Shown: positions 1 through 6,841 of the stretch, piece by piece | Layout: every line of letters starts with the position of its first letter | Position numbering within the stretch: position 1 is the stretch's first letter | Source: Streptomyces paludis | GTDB lineage: Bacteria; Actinomycetota; Actinomycetes; Streptomycetales; Streptomycetaceae | DNA: 64,000 nt | Direction: 5' to 3' | Assembly: GCF_003344965.1 (NCBI RefSeq) | Contig: NZ_CP031194.1 | Location: 4,650,001 to 4,714,000 of the forward strand | Notes under the pieces: generated by a model | The model's database searches: none | What the model was told of the DNA's origin: nothing | The model's input: the letters and a program-made list of their open reading frames with translations, nothing else | Program-made: the position numbers and the translations under genes

Positions 1-585
1 GGTGAACATGGCCAGCACACCGGCCAGCGTCCGCAGCCGTACGCGGCCGTCGCGCTGGCGCGAGAGCTTGAGGTACTCGGCAGTGTCCTCACGGCGGACG
101 GCGGCGAGGCGTACGGGCTCGCCCTCACGGTCCGACATCCACCGCATCGACCCACCCACGAACCGTGCCGCTCCGCGCGGGGACTGGAACGCGAGGCGGC
201 CGGCGTAGTAGGGGGAGCGGAGCGCGTGGTATCCGGCGAGGTGGCCGTAGTGCCCGGCCGCCCACCGCGCCGCCGTCTTCAACTCGGCACGCGAGCGCAG
301 CCACGCGGGCAGCAGAGCGCGGCGGCGGGCGCCCATGAGCCTGCCGAGGTAGCCGGGCCCGGTGGGCGCGGGGCCGTCGACCATCACGCGCTGGGTCGGG
401 TCCGCGTCGTCGGGGGTGGTGTCGGCCGGGTCGGGGGTCGACTCGGCGCGGGCGGTACGGGCCTTGTCGAGGTCGACCACCTCAGCACCCGAACCCGCCT
501 CAGGGTCGGTGGCGGGGTTGGTGGTGGGGGTGGTCATGTCGGCTTCGAGCCGCGGGAACAGCTCGTTCTCATCCTCGTGATTCAC
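1..585 (-). CDS. FtsK/TraSA-like conjugative DNA translocase, N-terminal part (runs off left edge)
   Basis: Open for 195 codons from a GTG at 585 to the window edge; an AAGGAC ribosome site lies 6 bases upstream of the start. The visible part has an acidic, Pro/Thr-rich N-terminus with a VVDLDKAR motif, then GPGYLGRLMGARRR, a basic stretch AELKTAARWAAGHYGHLAGY, and EYLKLSRQRDGRVRLRTLAGV leading into a first hydrophobic segment. I recognise this as the N-terminus of the FtsK/SpoIIIE-type translocases of pSAM2-like elements, which move double-stranded DNA between hyphae in a hexameric membrane-anchored form. The Walker motifs lie outside the window, so the ATPase itself is not seen. It is the last visible gene of the minus-strand transfer operon. 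Confidence 0.75.
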   Translation of the reverse strand, partial: MNHEDENELFPRLEADMTTPTTNPATDPEAGSGAEVVDLDKARTARAESTPDPADTTPDDADPTQRVMVDGPAPTGPGYLGRLMGARRRALLPAWLRSRAELKTAARWAAGHYGHLAGYHALRSPYYAGRLAFQSPRGAARFVGGSMRWMSDREGEPVRLAAVRREDTAEYLKLSRQRDGRVRLRTLAGVLAMFT

Positions 586-680
586 TGAATGTCCTTCCCG
601 GACACGTGGGGTGGGAAAGGGGTCCGGACGGCGCTTTGGTAGGGCCGACCGTCCGGGCCCCTGCTTGACGGTGGTGCGAG

Positions 681-736
681 TGCCCCGGCCGGGAGTCGAA
701 CCCGGTCTGCGACCATCGGGGCGGATGTGCTGGTCA
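681..736 (-). repeat. tRNA-like minihelix repeat, copy 1
   Basis: A 56-base unit that starts exactly at the TGA stop of the Nudix gene. On the minus strand it contains GCCCCG, then a T-arm-like hairpin (CCGGG, loop TTCGACT, CCCGG), then CGGGGCA. It can fold as a 6-bp acceptor-like stem stacked on a 5-bp T-arm. D arm and anticodon arm are absent, so it is not a tRNA. A second copy at 1197-1252 has 4 mismatches in 56. Confidence 0.7.
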
Positions 737-1162
737 GGAGGCGGATCGCAGGATGTTGGCGAGGATGTCGCCGTGGTCGAACGCCAGCGGGGGCAGCTCG
801 CTCAGGGGCCACCAGCGGGCGGCGGTGGCGTCGTCACCGGCCGCCGGCGCAACGGCCTGGGGCAGGGTCGCGGCGTAGGCGACCGTGACGTACCGGCCGC
901 GCGGGTCACGGCCGGGGGCGTCGAAGGTGCCCACCTGCCGTAGGTCGGCGGAAGCCACGGTGATGCCCGTCTCCTCGGCCAACTCGCGGGCGGCGGCGAC
1001 CAGGCTGGTTTCGCCCTCGTCCACGTGTCCACCGGGCAGTGCCCAGCAGCCCTCGAACGGGTCCCACCCGCGCTCGATCAGCAGCACGCGGCCTTCGGCA
1101 AACAGAACGACATCGGCCGTGAAACGGATGGTCTCGAACGTCTCGGTCTCGGTGGAGGTCAT
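734..1162 (-). CDS. Nudix hydrolase
   Basis: 142 residues. Residues about 14-24 give the first beta strands (VVLFAEGRVLLIERG) and the Nudix box is clear at about residues 44-66: GGHVDEGE, then RELAEETGI, with the Glu residues that bind Mg. Nudix proteins hydrolyse nucleoside diphosphates linked to another group X; the substrate cannot be read from sequence. The ATG at 1162 has AGGAC 6 bases upstream. It lies in the transfer operon between two copies of a tRNA-like repeat and just upstream (in transcription order) of the translocase gene. It differs from the Pif-like Nudix protein at 6362 in length and flanking sequence, so it is unlikely to be a recent duplicate. Confidence 0.85.
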   Translation of the reverse strand: MTSTETETFETIRFTADVVLFAEGRVLLIERGWDPFEGCWALPGGHVDEGETSLVAAARELAEETGITVASADLRQVGTFDAPGRDPRGRYVTVAYAATLPQAVAPAAGDDATAARWWPLSELPPLAFDHGDILANILRSAS

Positions 1163-1196
1163 GGTGTCCTCTTGGATTGTTGGATGGTGCGGTGCG

Positions 1197-1252
1197 TGCC
1201 CCGGCCGGTAGTCGAACCCGGCCTCCGACCATCGGGGCGGAAGTGCTGGTCA
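1197..1252 (-). repeat. tRNA-like minihelix repeat, copy 2
   Basis: Second copy of the 56-base unit at 681-736, beginning exactly at the TGA stop of the zinc-ribbon gene. The acceptor-like GCCCCG/CGGGGC pairing is kept. The T-arm carries one change (ACCGG instead of CCCGG) that breaks the loop-closing pair. The unit ends about 35 bases before the Nudix start codon. Confidence 0.7.
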
Positions 1253-1639
1253 GGCCGCGCGTTGTTCTTCGGGGTATGCACAGGTCACGCACATGCCGAG
1301 TGAGGTGGGGATGACGTATCCCGCATCCGTGCCGCATTCGGGGCAGGTGCGGCGGGCGGTGTTCGCCTTGGCGAGTGCGGCCCATTTGGCGGGGGTCATC
1401 GGCCGGACCGGAAGGGCCCGGTCGACGGGGTAGAGGAAGGCGCACCGGATCGGCGGAGTACCGGGGCGGCGGTAGCGGTGCGAGTGCCAGAGCACTTGCG
1501 CTGCTACTTCCTGACCGCCGGGCCGCAGTCCGGCGGCCCGGAGCTACCGGCGGGTTGCCAGCCCTTCCGGGGCGAGGCGGAAGGGGTAGGTGGGGATGCC
1601 GTAGCGGGACCCGTCCGGGTCCCAGAAACGCCCGGCCAT
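1250..1639 (-). pseudogene. RRQRL-motif zinc-binding protein gene interrupted by in-frame TAG
   Basis: Read from ATG 1639, which shares its A with the TGA stop of the DUF2637 gene (TGATG coupling), the frame encodes MAGRFWDPDGSRYGIPTYPF, then LAPEGLATRR, a TAG at 1544-1546, and continues LRAAGLRPGGQEVAAQVLWH to a C-terminal zinc ribbon (RRTCPECG, then MCVTC) and stops at 1250. In this transfer-operon family the position of the TAG is normally Gln of an RRQ(R/L) motif, so one C-to-T change (CAG to TAG) explains it. The 81 codons after the stop could be re-initiated from GTG 1495 (GGAAG lies 10 bases upstream), which would leave the zinc ribbon but not the N-terminal motif. The biochemical role of the family is not established. 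Confidence 0.75.
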
Positions 1640-2817
1640 CAGGCGGCCGTCGCCTCAGCAGCGGTGTCCGCCGTGCCGCGTTCGATGCGCAGCGCGTCGC
1701 GCAGGATCCGGCCGTTGGCCGACGACGTACGGACCGCCTTACGGATCGCCTCACCCGTCAACTCGCTCTCCTGCCAACCCGCCGTCGCGGTCCGCGCCTC
1801 GGTGAGGAGCTGTTCGCGGGTGCGGACCGGCCGGGACGTACGAGCCGACTGAGGTACGCGGCCGGTCGCCCGACGGCGGGCGGGCGCCGCCACAGCGACC
1901 GGCTTCACCGGGGCCGACTCGGCGGGCACGGCAGGCTCGACCACCGCCGTCTCGTCCGCCGACTCCATCGGGCCGGTGGACTCGACTACCGGTGCCGGAC
2001 CGGCCGTCGGGAGCGACTCGACTGCTGGGGCCGGTTCGGCCGACTCGGCGGCCGGGAGTCCGGCCGTCGGTGCTTCGAGGGTGGGGGTCGACTCTCGCAG
2101 GTCAGACCCCGACTGATTTACGGTAGACCGTGGTGTTTCATCCTGGTCTGTGACCGGGGTGGTCGGGGTGAGTTCTCCGAGCTTCAACAGGACGCGTTCG
2201 CGGCGGGGAGTCTTCGACCGCCAGCGTCGACCATGCCGCTCGCGCAGGTCCGCCCGCGCCAACTGCCGCTCCCGCTCACGGGCCAACGCGTCGCCGTACG
2301 AGGTGATCTCCCACAGCGTCATCCGGCGCCACAACGCGAACGTCGAGGGGAACGCCAGCAGCCAACGCGAGCGGCGGATCTTCTCCATCCGCTTGCCCGT
2401 GACCGCGCCGATCCTCACCGCGTAGACGTGCGCGATGATCTCGGAGAACACCACCCACAGCAGCGGCATCGTCCCGTGCGCCACCTTCGCGGACACCGAC
2501 GTACCGGCCGCGATGTTCAGCCAGCACGTCACCCCGGTGAGCACCCACGGCACGAACCGCACCCACGCCAACGCCATGTCCATCCGCACCAACAACAGGT
2601 GGGCCACGGTGAACACGGGGATCGCAATGTCGATACCGATCGGCAGCATCCACGGCGCCGCGAAATCCCACCGCGCCGCCGCCTCCGAAACCGCGCTGAA
2701 CGACGACGCGAACCCCAGCGCACCGACCCCGGCCGCCGCCACAGCGGCCAGCCCCATCAGCGCCTGTTCGGGCCGGGTCAGCGGCGGAACATCCCGCCGT
2801 CCGATGTTCTCGCTCAT
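1639..2817 (-). CDS. DUF2637 membrane protein, SpdB-like spread protein
   Basis: 392 residues from ATG 2817, chosen because it overlaps the GGDEF stop as ATGA. Four hydrophobic segments fill about residues 15-140: LMGLAAVAAAGVGALGFA, PIGIDIAIPVFTVAHLLLV, FVPWVLTGVTCWLNIAAG and PLLWVVFSEIIAHVYAV. A basic region and a long acidic, Pro/Ala-rich linker follow, then a compact C-terminal region (about 335-385, ending EAIRKAVRTSSANGRILRDA) that looks like a helix-turn-helix. DUF2637 proteins of this architecture sit in Streptomyces transfer operons in the place of SpdB, a membrane DNA-binding protein implicated in spread along the mycelium. Its stop is coupled to the next gene. The spread role is inferred from family and context. 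Confidence 0.8.
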   Translation of the reverse strand: MSENIGRRDVPPLTRPEQALMGLAAVAAAGVGALGFASSFSAVSEAAARWDFAAPWMLPIGIDIAIPVFTVAHLLLVRMDMALAWVRFVPWVLTGVTCWLNIAAGTSVSAKVAHGTMPLLWVVFSEIIAHVYAVRIGAVTGKRMEKIRRSRWLLAFPSTFALWRRMTLWEITSYGDALARERERQLARADLRERHGRRWRSKTPRRERVLLKLGELTPTTPVTDQDETPRSTVNQSGSDLRESTPTLEAPTAGLPAAESAEPAPAVESLPTAGPAPVVESTGPMESADETAVVEPAVPAESAPVKPVAVAAPARRRATGRVPQSARTSRPVRTREQLLTEARTATAGWQESELTGEAIRKAVRTSSANGRILRDALRIERGTADTAAEATAA

Positions 2818-3470
2818 GACGTCGCCCCCGTGGCGCCGTGCGTGCCCGTACGGCCGGCGCGACGGCCGTTGACCGTGCCCATGCCGGACGTGTGGTCCGA
2901 TGCGATCTGCCACGGGGTGCCGGTGCGCTTGGCCCGGTACATCTCCTCATCCGCGAGCCGCAGCAACGCCGACAAGTCGACGCCGTCCACGGCGGGATCA
3001 TGGGTGACGGCGCCGATGGACGCCCCCACCGTCAGGACGTGTCCCTCGTAGCGGACCGGCTCTTCGAGCGAGTGGGTCAACCCGTCCAGCATCCAGACCA
3101 GTTCGGTGCTGCTGTGGACCGTGCTGACGGCGGCGAACTCATCCCCGCCCAGCCGCGCCACCGTGGCGGCGTGGATGTCGGCCCACTCGGTCAGCCTGTG
3201 CCCGGTCGCGCGGATGACCGCGTCCCCGGCCGCGTGGCCGTGGGTGTCGTTGATCTCCTTGAACCGGTCCAGATCGATCAGGTAGACCGCGCCACGACGG
3301 CCCCGGGACAGCGTCCGGGCGGCGCGCTCGGTGAACGCGTCGCGGGTCCACAGCCCGGTCAGGGGATCGCGCCGGGCGGCATCGACCTGTCGGCGCAGCC
3401 GCAGGCTGTGAAACGACCATCCGGCCGCGAGCGGCGCGGCAGCGGCCAGCGCGGAAAGGACCGTGCTCAT
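2814..3470 (-). CDS. GGDEF-domain protein (putative diguanylate cyclase)
   Basis: 218 residues. A short hydrophobic N-terminus (residues 3-20) is followed by a GGDEF domain with DPLTGL at 35-40, DLDRFKEINDTHGHAAGD at 66-83 and an intact GGDEF at 108-112, so the active-site signature for making cyclic di-GMP is present. The product-inhibition I-site (RxxD five residues before GGDEF) is replaced by HAAT. The gene overlaps both neighbours by 4 bases (ATGA), so it is translated with the transfer operon. In Streptomyces cyclic di-GMP acts through BldD on development, so a mobile element making it could influence hyphal state; that link is inference. The C-terminus is a short low-complexity tail. 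Confidence 0.8.
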   Translation of the reverse strand: MSTVLSALAAAAPLAAGWSFHSLRLRRQVDAARRDPLTGLWTRDAFTERAARTLSRGRRGAVYLIDLDRFKEINDTHGHAAGDAVIRATGHRLTEWADIHAATVARLGGDEFAAVSTVHSSTELVWMLDGLTHSLEEPVRYEGHVLTVGASIGAVTHDPAVDGVDLSALLRLADEEMYRAKRTGTPWQIASDHTSGMGTVNGRRAGRTGTHGATGATS

Positions 3471-3766
3471 GCCGCAGCCCCCTTCCCGAAACGCGCCCGG
3501 CGGCGGGCGGTGGGGCGGTTCAGCGGGGTGACGTCGAACAAGCCCGGCGCGAACGCCTCAATCGCCTCGACGGCAACCCGGGAAACCCGGTCCGAGAGGC
3601 TGGGATCATCCGCGAGGATGTCGCGGGCCGCGTCCATACGGGCGGCGCGCTCCTCCTCGCTCTCCCCGCCGTCCGGACCGAGCCACAGGTCCAGCGGAGT
3701 ACCGAGCGCCAGCTCGACGAACTCTGTCGCCGTAACGGCCGTATGACCGGCAACGATGAACTTCAT
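3467..3766 (-). CDS. Small acidic protein of transfer operon, unknown function
   Basis: 99 residues starting MKFIVAGHTAVTATEFVELA, with a central acidic helix-rich part (ESEEERAARMDAARDILADD) and a basic tail (PTARRRARFGKG). No catalytic motif or membrane segment is visible. A GGGAGAG ribosome site lies upstream of ATG 3766, and its stop overlaps the GGDEF start (ATGA), so it heads the coupled block GGDEF-DUF2637-zinc ribbon. Proteins of this size occupy the same place in related elements, but I cannot assign a role. Confidence 0.65.
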   Translation of the reverse strand: MKFIVAGHTAVTATEFVELALGTPLDLWLGPDGGESEEERAARMDAARDILADDPSLSDRVSRVAVEAIEAFAPGLFDVTPLNRPTARRRARFGKGAAA

Positions 3767-3861
3767 GAGTCGTGCTCTCCCAAGAAGGATGTAACGGCTC
3801 AGGGCGGCCCCGGAGGTGCAACTCCAGGGCCGCTCGCCGTTGATGTGGGTGTGGGTGGTGG

Positions 3862-4041
3862 TCAGAGTCCGGCCCGTCGGGTGACCTCAGCGCGGATGTC
3901 GTTCTGCGTCGCGCCGGCGGCGAGCGCACGGGCCACGGCCCGGCCCCTGGCCGCGTTCGCGCGCTTCCCGTAAAGCCCGGCGGGGCCGCTCTTGTCGAGG
4001 ATCTCGGCGGCGGCTTCCCGTACGGCTCTCTTTCTGTTCAC
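3862..4041 (-). CDS. Small basic protein, unknown function
   Basis: 59 residues from GTG 4041 (VNRKRAVREAAAEILDKSG to EVTRRAGL), with a GGGGG run upstream and the DUF3307-like stop 16 bases before it. It is rich in Arg, Lys and Ala, and the second half (GRAVARALAAGATQNDIRAE) reads like a small helix-turn-helix. No other motif is seen. A longer frame upstream would overlap the membrane-protein gene and has unlikely composition, so I chose the short start. A DNA-binding role is a guess. Confidence 0.55.
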   Translation of the reverse strand: MNRKRAVREAAAEILDKSGPAGLYGKRANAARGRAVARALAAGATQNDIRAEVTRRAGL

Positions 4042-4057
4042 GACGACGCCCCCTGGT

Positions 4058-4528
4058 TCAGACGGTCGCGATGATGAGCGCGGCGACCAGCAGCCACACA
4101 TGGTGAAAGGACTGGTCAAGGGCGTAGGCGCCGGTCCCCAGATGCGCGGACGGCTTGCCCTCAGCGGTGACCGGGTGCGCGGGGTGCGCGCCGGTGCCGA
4201 GCGAGTAGAACTCGCTCTGGCCGGTGACCCTGGCCAGCCACGCGAGGGTGGACCGGCGATCCGCCCACCCGTGCGATACGGCGTCGACCAGCAGACCGAG
4301 AGCCACACCCGTCACGGACAGGTCCAGTCCCAGCAGTACGGCGACCGGGGCGAGCAAGGCGGCTTTGGTGGCGGTGAGGGTGGCGACATGGCGGGCGGCG
4401 GCGAGGCGGCCCCTCCAGCCGGGCAGTCCCTTCGTGCAGGACTGGTGAGAGGTCTGGACCCAGTGGTCACCCACCGAGTGCCCGACCCATAAAGCGATGA
4501 ACACGGCGGCGAAGACTGAAGCGTGCAC
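4058..4528 (-). CDS. DUF3307-like membrane protein of transfer operon
   Basis: 156 residues. The N-terminus (ASVFAAVFIALWVGHSVGDHWVQT) is a membrane segment followed by a GDHWVQT motif. Two or three more hydrophobic segments follow (AALLAPVAVLLGLDLSVTG, VALGLLVDAVSHGWADRR) and a C-terminal one (VWLLVAALIIATV) after GTGAYALDQSFHHVW. This pattern of conserved His and Asp residues in membrane helices matches small proteins often found in pSAM2-like elements, sometimes labelled DUF3307 or, misleadingly, transcriptional regulators. Function is not known. A tail of 16 bases separates it from the 59-residue gene, so they are probably co-transcribed. Confidence 0.65.
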   Translation of the reverse strand: MHASVFAAVFIALWVGHSVGDHWVQTSHQSCTKGLPGWRGRLAAARHVATLTATKAALLAPVAVLLGLDLSVTGVALGLLVDAVSHGWADRRSTLAWLARVTGQSEFYSLGTGAHPAHPVTAEGKPSAHLGTGAYALDQSFHHVWLLVAALIIATV

Positions 4529-4609
4529 GCTGGTTCTCCTCAGCAGCAGCGGGGCCGGACTGTCCGGCTCCCCTCACCGCCCGTACGAGACGGGCGGATC
4601 GGGCAGCCG

Positions 4610-4690
4610 TCAGCGACCGGGCTGCGCGATGTGACCAGCGGCATTACCGGACGCGAACGCCTTCGACGGCTCCTGCTGGCGGCCCCTCAT
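4610..4690 (-). CDS. 26-residue coupled small ORF
   Basis: ATG 4690 overlaps the stop of the 35-residue gene (ATGA). It encodes MRGRQQEPSKAFASGNAAGH and six more residues, then TGA. There is no motif. The tight coupling to a well-supported small gene is the only evidence that it is translated. Confidence 0.4.
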   Translation of the reverse strand: MRGRQQEPSKAFASGNAAGHIAQPGR

Positions 4691-4794
4691 CGGGTGCCCT
4701 TGGCGCGGGCGTTGTCCCGGCTGGCCCGGTTCCGTTCGGCGTTCCTGCGATCCAGGTCCGCTCGCTTTTCCTCGTCTGTCAGACTGACGTTCAC
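4687..4794 (-). CDS. 35-residue hydrophilic small protein
   Basis: GTG 4794 has a strong TGGAGG ribosome site 6 bases upstream. The product begins VNVSLTDEEKRADLDRRNAE and ends ARAKGTR; it is highly charged and probably helical throughout, with no Cys and no hydrophobic segment. It is too short for family assignment, but the ribosome site, the charge pattern and the ATGA coupling to the next small ORF make it a likely real gene of the transfer operon. Its role is unknown. Confidence 0.55.
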   Translation of the reverse strand: MNVSLTDEEKRADLDRRNAERNRASRDNARAKGTR

Positions 4795-5006
4795 AGGGAC
4801 CTCCAGAGGGTGCCTGTACTGCGCCGTCCGGAGTTACCGCTCCGGGCGGCGCGCCTTTTGGTGCCGGTTTTCCGGCTCCCCTCTGCCCCGTCCGTACGGC
4901 GTCGCACGCAGCGAGCCGGACGGGCGGGGGAGGCAACCGGCCCCGCGATAGCCGCGGGGAAACACGATCCGATCAGGCGGCCCTACTGCTCGGCCGCCGA
5001 CGCTGT

Positions 5007-5048
5007 AGGGCGTTGTCACCCGCGCCGGTCCAGCGCGGGCAACGCCCT
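5007..5048 (-). promoter_or_regulatory. Strong hairpin overlapping the leader peptide (possible attenuator)
   Basis: Outer arms AGGGCGTTG/CAACGCCCT (9 bp) and inner arms CCCGCGC/GCGCGGG (7 bp), with a 3-base bulge on one side and a 7-base loop. The leader-peptide stop codon lies in the bulge, so a ribosome finishing the peptide would hold the stem open. No T-run follows, so it is not a classical intrinsic terminator. Confidence 0.55.
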
Positions 5049-5066
5049 GAGTAGTCGCTTGTTCAT
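5016..5066 (-). CDS. 16-codon leader peptide at head of transfer operon
   Basis: ATG 5066 is preceded by an excellent AAGGAGG site 6 bases upstream, among the best in the window. The peptide is MNKRLLRALPALDRRG. It ends inside the hairpin at 5007-5048, and the first longer gene downstream starts about 220 bases later. Such an arrangement is typical of translational attenuators, where ribosome position decides whether the stem forms. The basic, Leu/Arg-rich sequence gives no clear sensing signal. Real translation is likely from the ribosome site; a regulatory role is inference. Confidence 0.5.
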   Translation of the reverse strand: MNKRLLRALPALDRRG

Positions 5067-5606
5067 GGGGCCCTCCTTCGCTGCGGTGGCTGAGGGGGTG
5101 CGGTTGCTCGGTTCTCGTGTTCGCACGGCGCTGCTCGGTCCGGGGAGATCCGAAGTCCCGGACGTCTGAGGGGGCAGCTTCAAGGTGTGCCGTAGCGGTT
5201 CTTTCGAGTCGGTGGCGTGTCCCCCATCTGGGGTGTCGGGCCCCGGTGTGACGGGGGCCCCTTCTCGACCGACTGGTCTCCACTCGCCCCGGCCGGAGTT
5301 GTCACGGCCGTCGTACTGCGGTGGATCACACTGTGCAGTTGTTGTGCGGTTCGAAGCAGCCCAAAGAAGGGCCTCTCCGGTCGTGCGTCTCGCTCCGGAC
5401 TTCCGCCCGATGCGATACCTGTATTACAGGTCCCGCATGGTGGTCTCGTCAAGTCACGCAGCGAACTTCTTGGGCTTCGCGCCGGGACTTCCTGGCGCAC
5501 CATCAGAATGGCCCCAGGTGGGGGGCGTTGTTTACCTCGTACGTGGACAGCTCGAATTCATCTGGCTACCTTCAAGAGGTCCCTAGACGTCCCATCGGAG
5601 GTGGAG
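5067..5606. promoter_or_regulatory. Divergent promoter region of the mobile element
   Basis: About 540 bases between the minus-strand transfer operon and the plus-strand regulator gene. No credible gene is seen. It contains a GGGCCCC/GGGGCCC hairpin near 5238-5260 and a 15-base palindrome at 5417-5431. Confidence 0.5.
5417..5431. promoter_or_regulatory. Palindromic operator candidate
   Basis: ACCTGTA-T-TACAGGT is a perfect 7+1+7 palindrome. It lies between the two divergent operons of the element, where a GntR-type repressor such as the one at 7398-7865 or KorSA-like proteins would be expected to bind. No second copy was noticed. Confidence 0.5.
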
Positions 5607-6365
5607 ATGTCCAACGAGCGCTTACGGTCGGCCCTTCTCGCGCAGGGCATGACCGTGCAGGATCTGGCAGAGGCAATCGACGTCAACCCCAAAACGGTTG
5701 AGCGCTGGATCACTCAGGGGAAGGTGCCGTACCGGCGGCATCAGTACGCCACCGCGTCCCTGCTCAAGGTCGACGTGACGACCCTGTGGAACGACGACCG
5801 CGCGGTCGACAGCGCGTCGGACCTCAGCAAAGCGGAGATCGTCACGGTCTACCCGCACCGGCACATGGTGCCCGCAGGACTGTGGCGGGACATCTACTCG
5901 CGCGCCGAAACACACCTTGACGTGCTCGTCTACTCCGGCCTCTGGCTGTCGGAGGATCCCTTGTTTCACGACCTGCTCAAGGAGAAGGTGCAGGCATCGG
6001 CCCAGGTCCGCATCCTGCTGGGCGAGCCCGGGTGCGCGGCGGTTGAGCAGCGGGGCATAGATGAGGGCCACCGCATCATGGACGGCAAGATTCGCAACGC
6101 CCTGGTGAACTACCGGCCGCTCTTCGCCAGCCACCCCGACATCGGGTTCCGGCTCCATGACGCGACGCTCTACAACTCGCTCTTCCGCTCCGATGACGAG
6201 ATGCTCGTCAACACCCACGTCTACGGCATCGGCGCGTACATGGCGCCCGTGCTCCACCTGCGACGACTCCCCGGCGGCGGGCTCTTCGACACGTACGCGA
6301 ATAGCATCGAACAGACCTGGGGAAGCGCACGCCCGATAACCGACCACGACATCACGGGAGCATGA
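5607..6365 (+). CDS. HTH regulator with PLD-like C-terminal domain
   Basis: 252 residues from ATG 5607 (GGAGGTGGAG directly upstream). Residues about 1-60 form an XRE-type helix-turn-helix (MTVQDLAEAIDVNPKTVERW) plus a wing. Residues about 75-240 resemble a phospholipase-D fold (LDVLVYSGLWLSEDP, RILLGEPG, HDATLYNSLFRSDDEMLVNT), but the catalytic HxK signature is not present, so it is probably a sensing or binding domain rather than an enzyme. The stop overlaps the Pif-like gene start (ATGA), so the two are co-translated. This pairing of a PLD-like regulator with a Pif-like Nudix protein recurs in Streptomyces elements. Its ligand is unknown. Confidence 0.75.
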   Translation: MSNERLRSALLAQGMTVQDLAEAIDVNPKTVERWITQGKVPYRRHQYATASLLKVDVTTLWNDDRAVDSASDLSKAEIVTVYPHRHMVPAGLWRDIYSRAETHLDVLVYSGLWLSEDPLFHDLLKEKVQASAQVRILLGEPGCAAVEQRGIDEGHRIMDGKIRNALVNYRPLFASHPDIGFRLHDATLYNSLFRSDDEMLVNTHVYGIGAYMAPVLHLRRLPGGGLFDTYANSIEQTWGSARPITDHDITGA

Positions 6366-6841
6366 GCATGGGCCGTATCGACTACCTCCACGATCCCGCC
6401 GCGCCGCCGGCCAACTCCGTCGTTCCGTCCGTTGTGGCGTTCGTCCAGAACGAGGCGGATGAGGTGCTGGTGATCCGCCGCTCCGACAACGGCCGTTGGG
6501 CGCTTCCGGGCGGTGGCCACGACGCGGGGGAGTCCATCAGCGACACCGTGGTGCGCGAGGTGTGGGAGGAGACCGGGATCAAGGCCGAAGTCATCGACAT
6601 GTCCGGGATCTACACCGACCCCGGGCACGTCATGCAGTACGACGACGGCGAGGTGCGACAGCAGTTCAGCATCTGCTTCCGGGCCCGGCCGGTCGGCGGT
6701 GAGATCCGTACGAGCGACGAAACGACCGACGTCCGGTGGGTCGCGCCGGCGGACCTGTCGGAGTTCGACATCCACCCCACCATGCGCCTGAGGATCGACC
6801 ACGCGATGGACCGGGCCCGTACGGCGCCCTACATCGGCTGA
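6362..6841 (+). CDS. pif: Pif-like Nudix protein (transfer immunity)
   Basis: 159 residues beginning MSMGRIDYLHDPAAPPANSV. The Nudix box is at about residues 49-71 (GGGHDAGESI, REVWEETGI). The segment HVMQYDDGEVRQQFSICF and the C-terminal DIHPTMRLRIDHA match, from memory, pSAM2 Pif, which blocks redundant transfer of the element into cells that already carry it and depends on its Nudix residues. The start overlaps the upstream regulator stop (ATGA). Its 3' end overlaps the converging HD-domain gene by 13 bases. The immunity role here is inferred from the similarity and context. Confidence 0.8.
   Translation: MSMGRIDYLHDPAAPPANSVVPSVVAFVQNEADEVLVIRRSDNGRWALPGGGHDAGESISDTVVREVWEETGIKAEVIDMSGIYTDPGHVMQYDDGEVRQQFSICFRARPVGGEIRTSDETTDVRWVAPADLSEFDIHPTMRLRIDHAMDRARTAPYIG

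Noticed and set aside
681..736. Possible complete tRNA gene
   Set aside because: Only acceptor-like and T-arm parts are present; no D arm or anticodon arm.
1544..1546. Programmed TAG readthrough helped by the nearby tRNA-like units
   Set aside because: The units have no anticodon, and a simple CAG-to-TAG mutation is sufficient.
5217..5606. N-terminal extension of the PLD-like HTH regulator to 5217
   Set aside because: No family-like sequence, and a strong ribosome site precedes ATG 5607.
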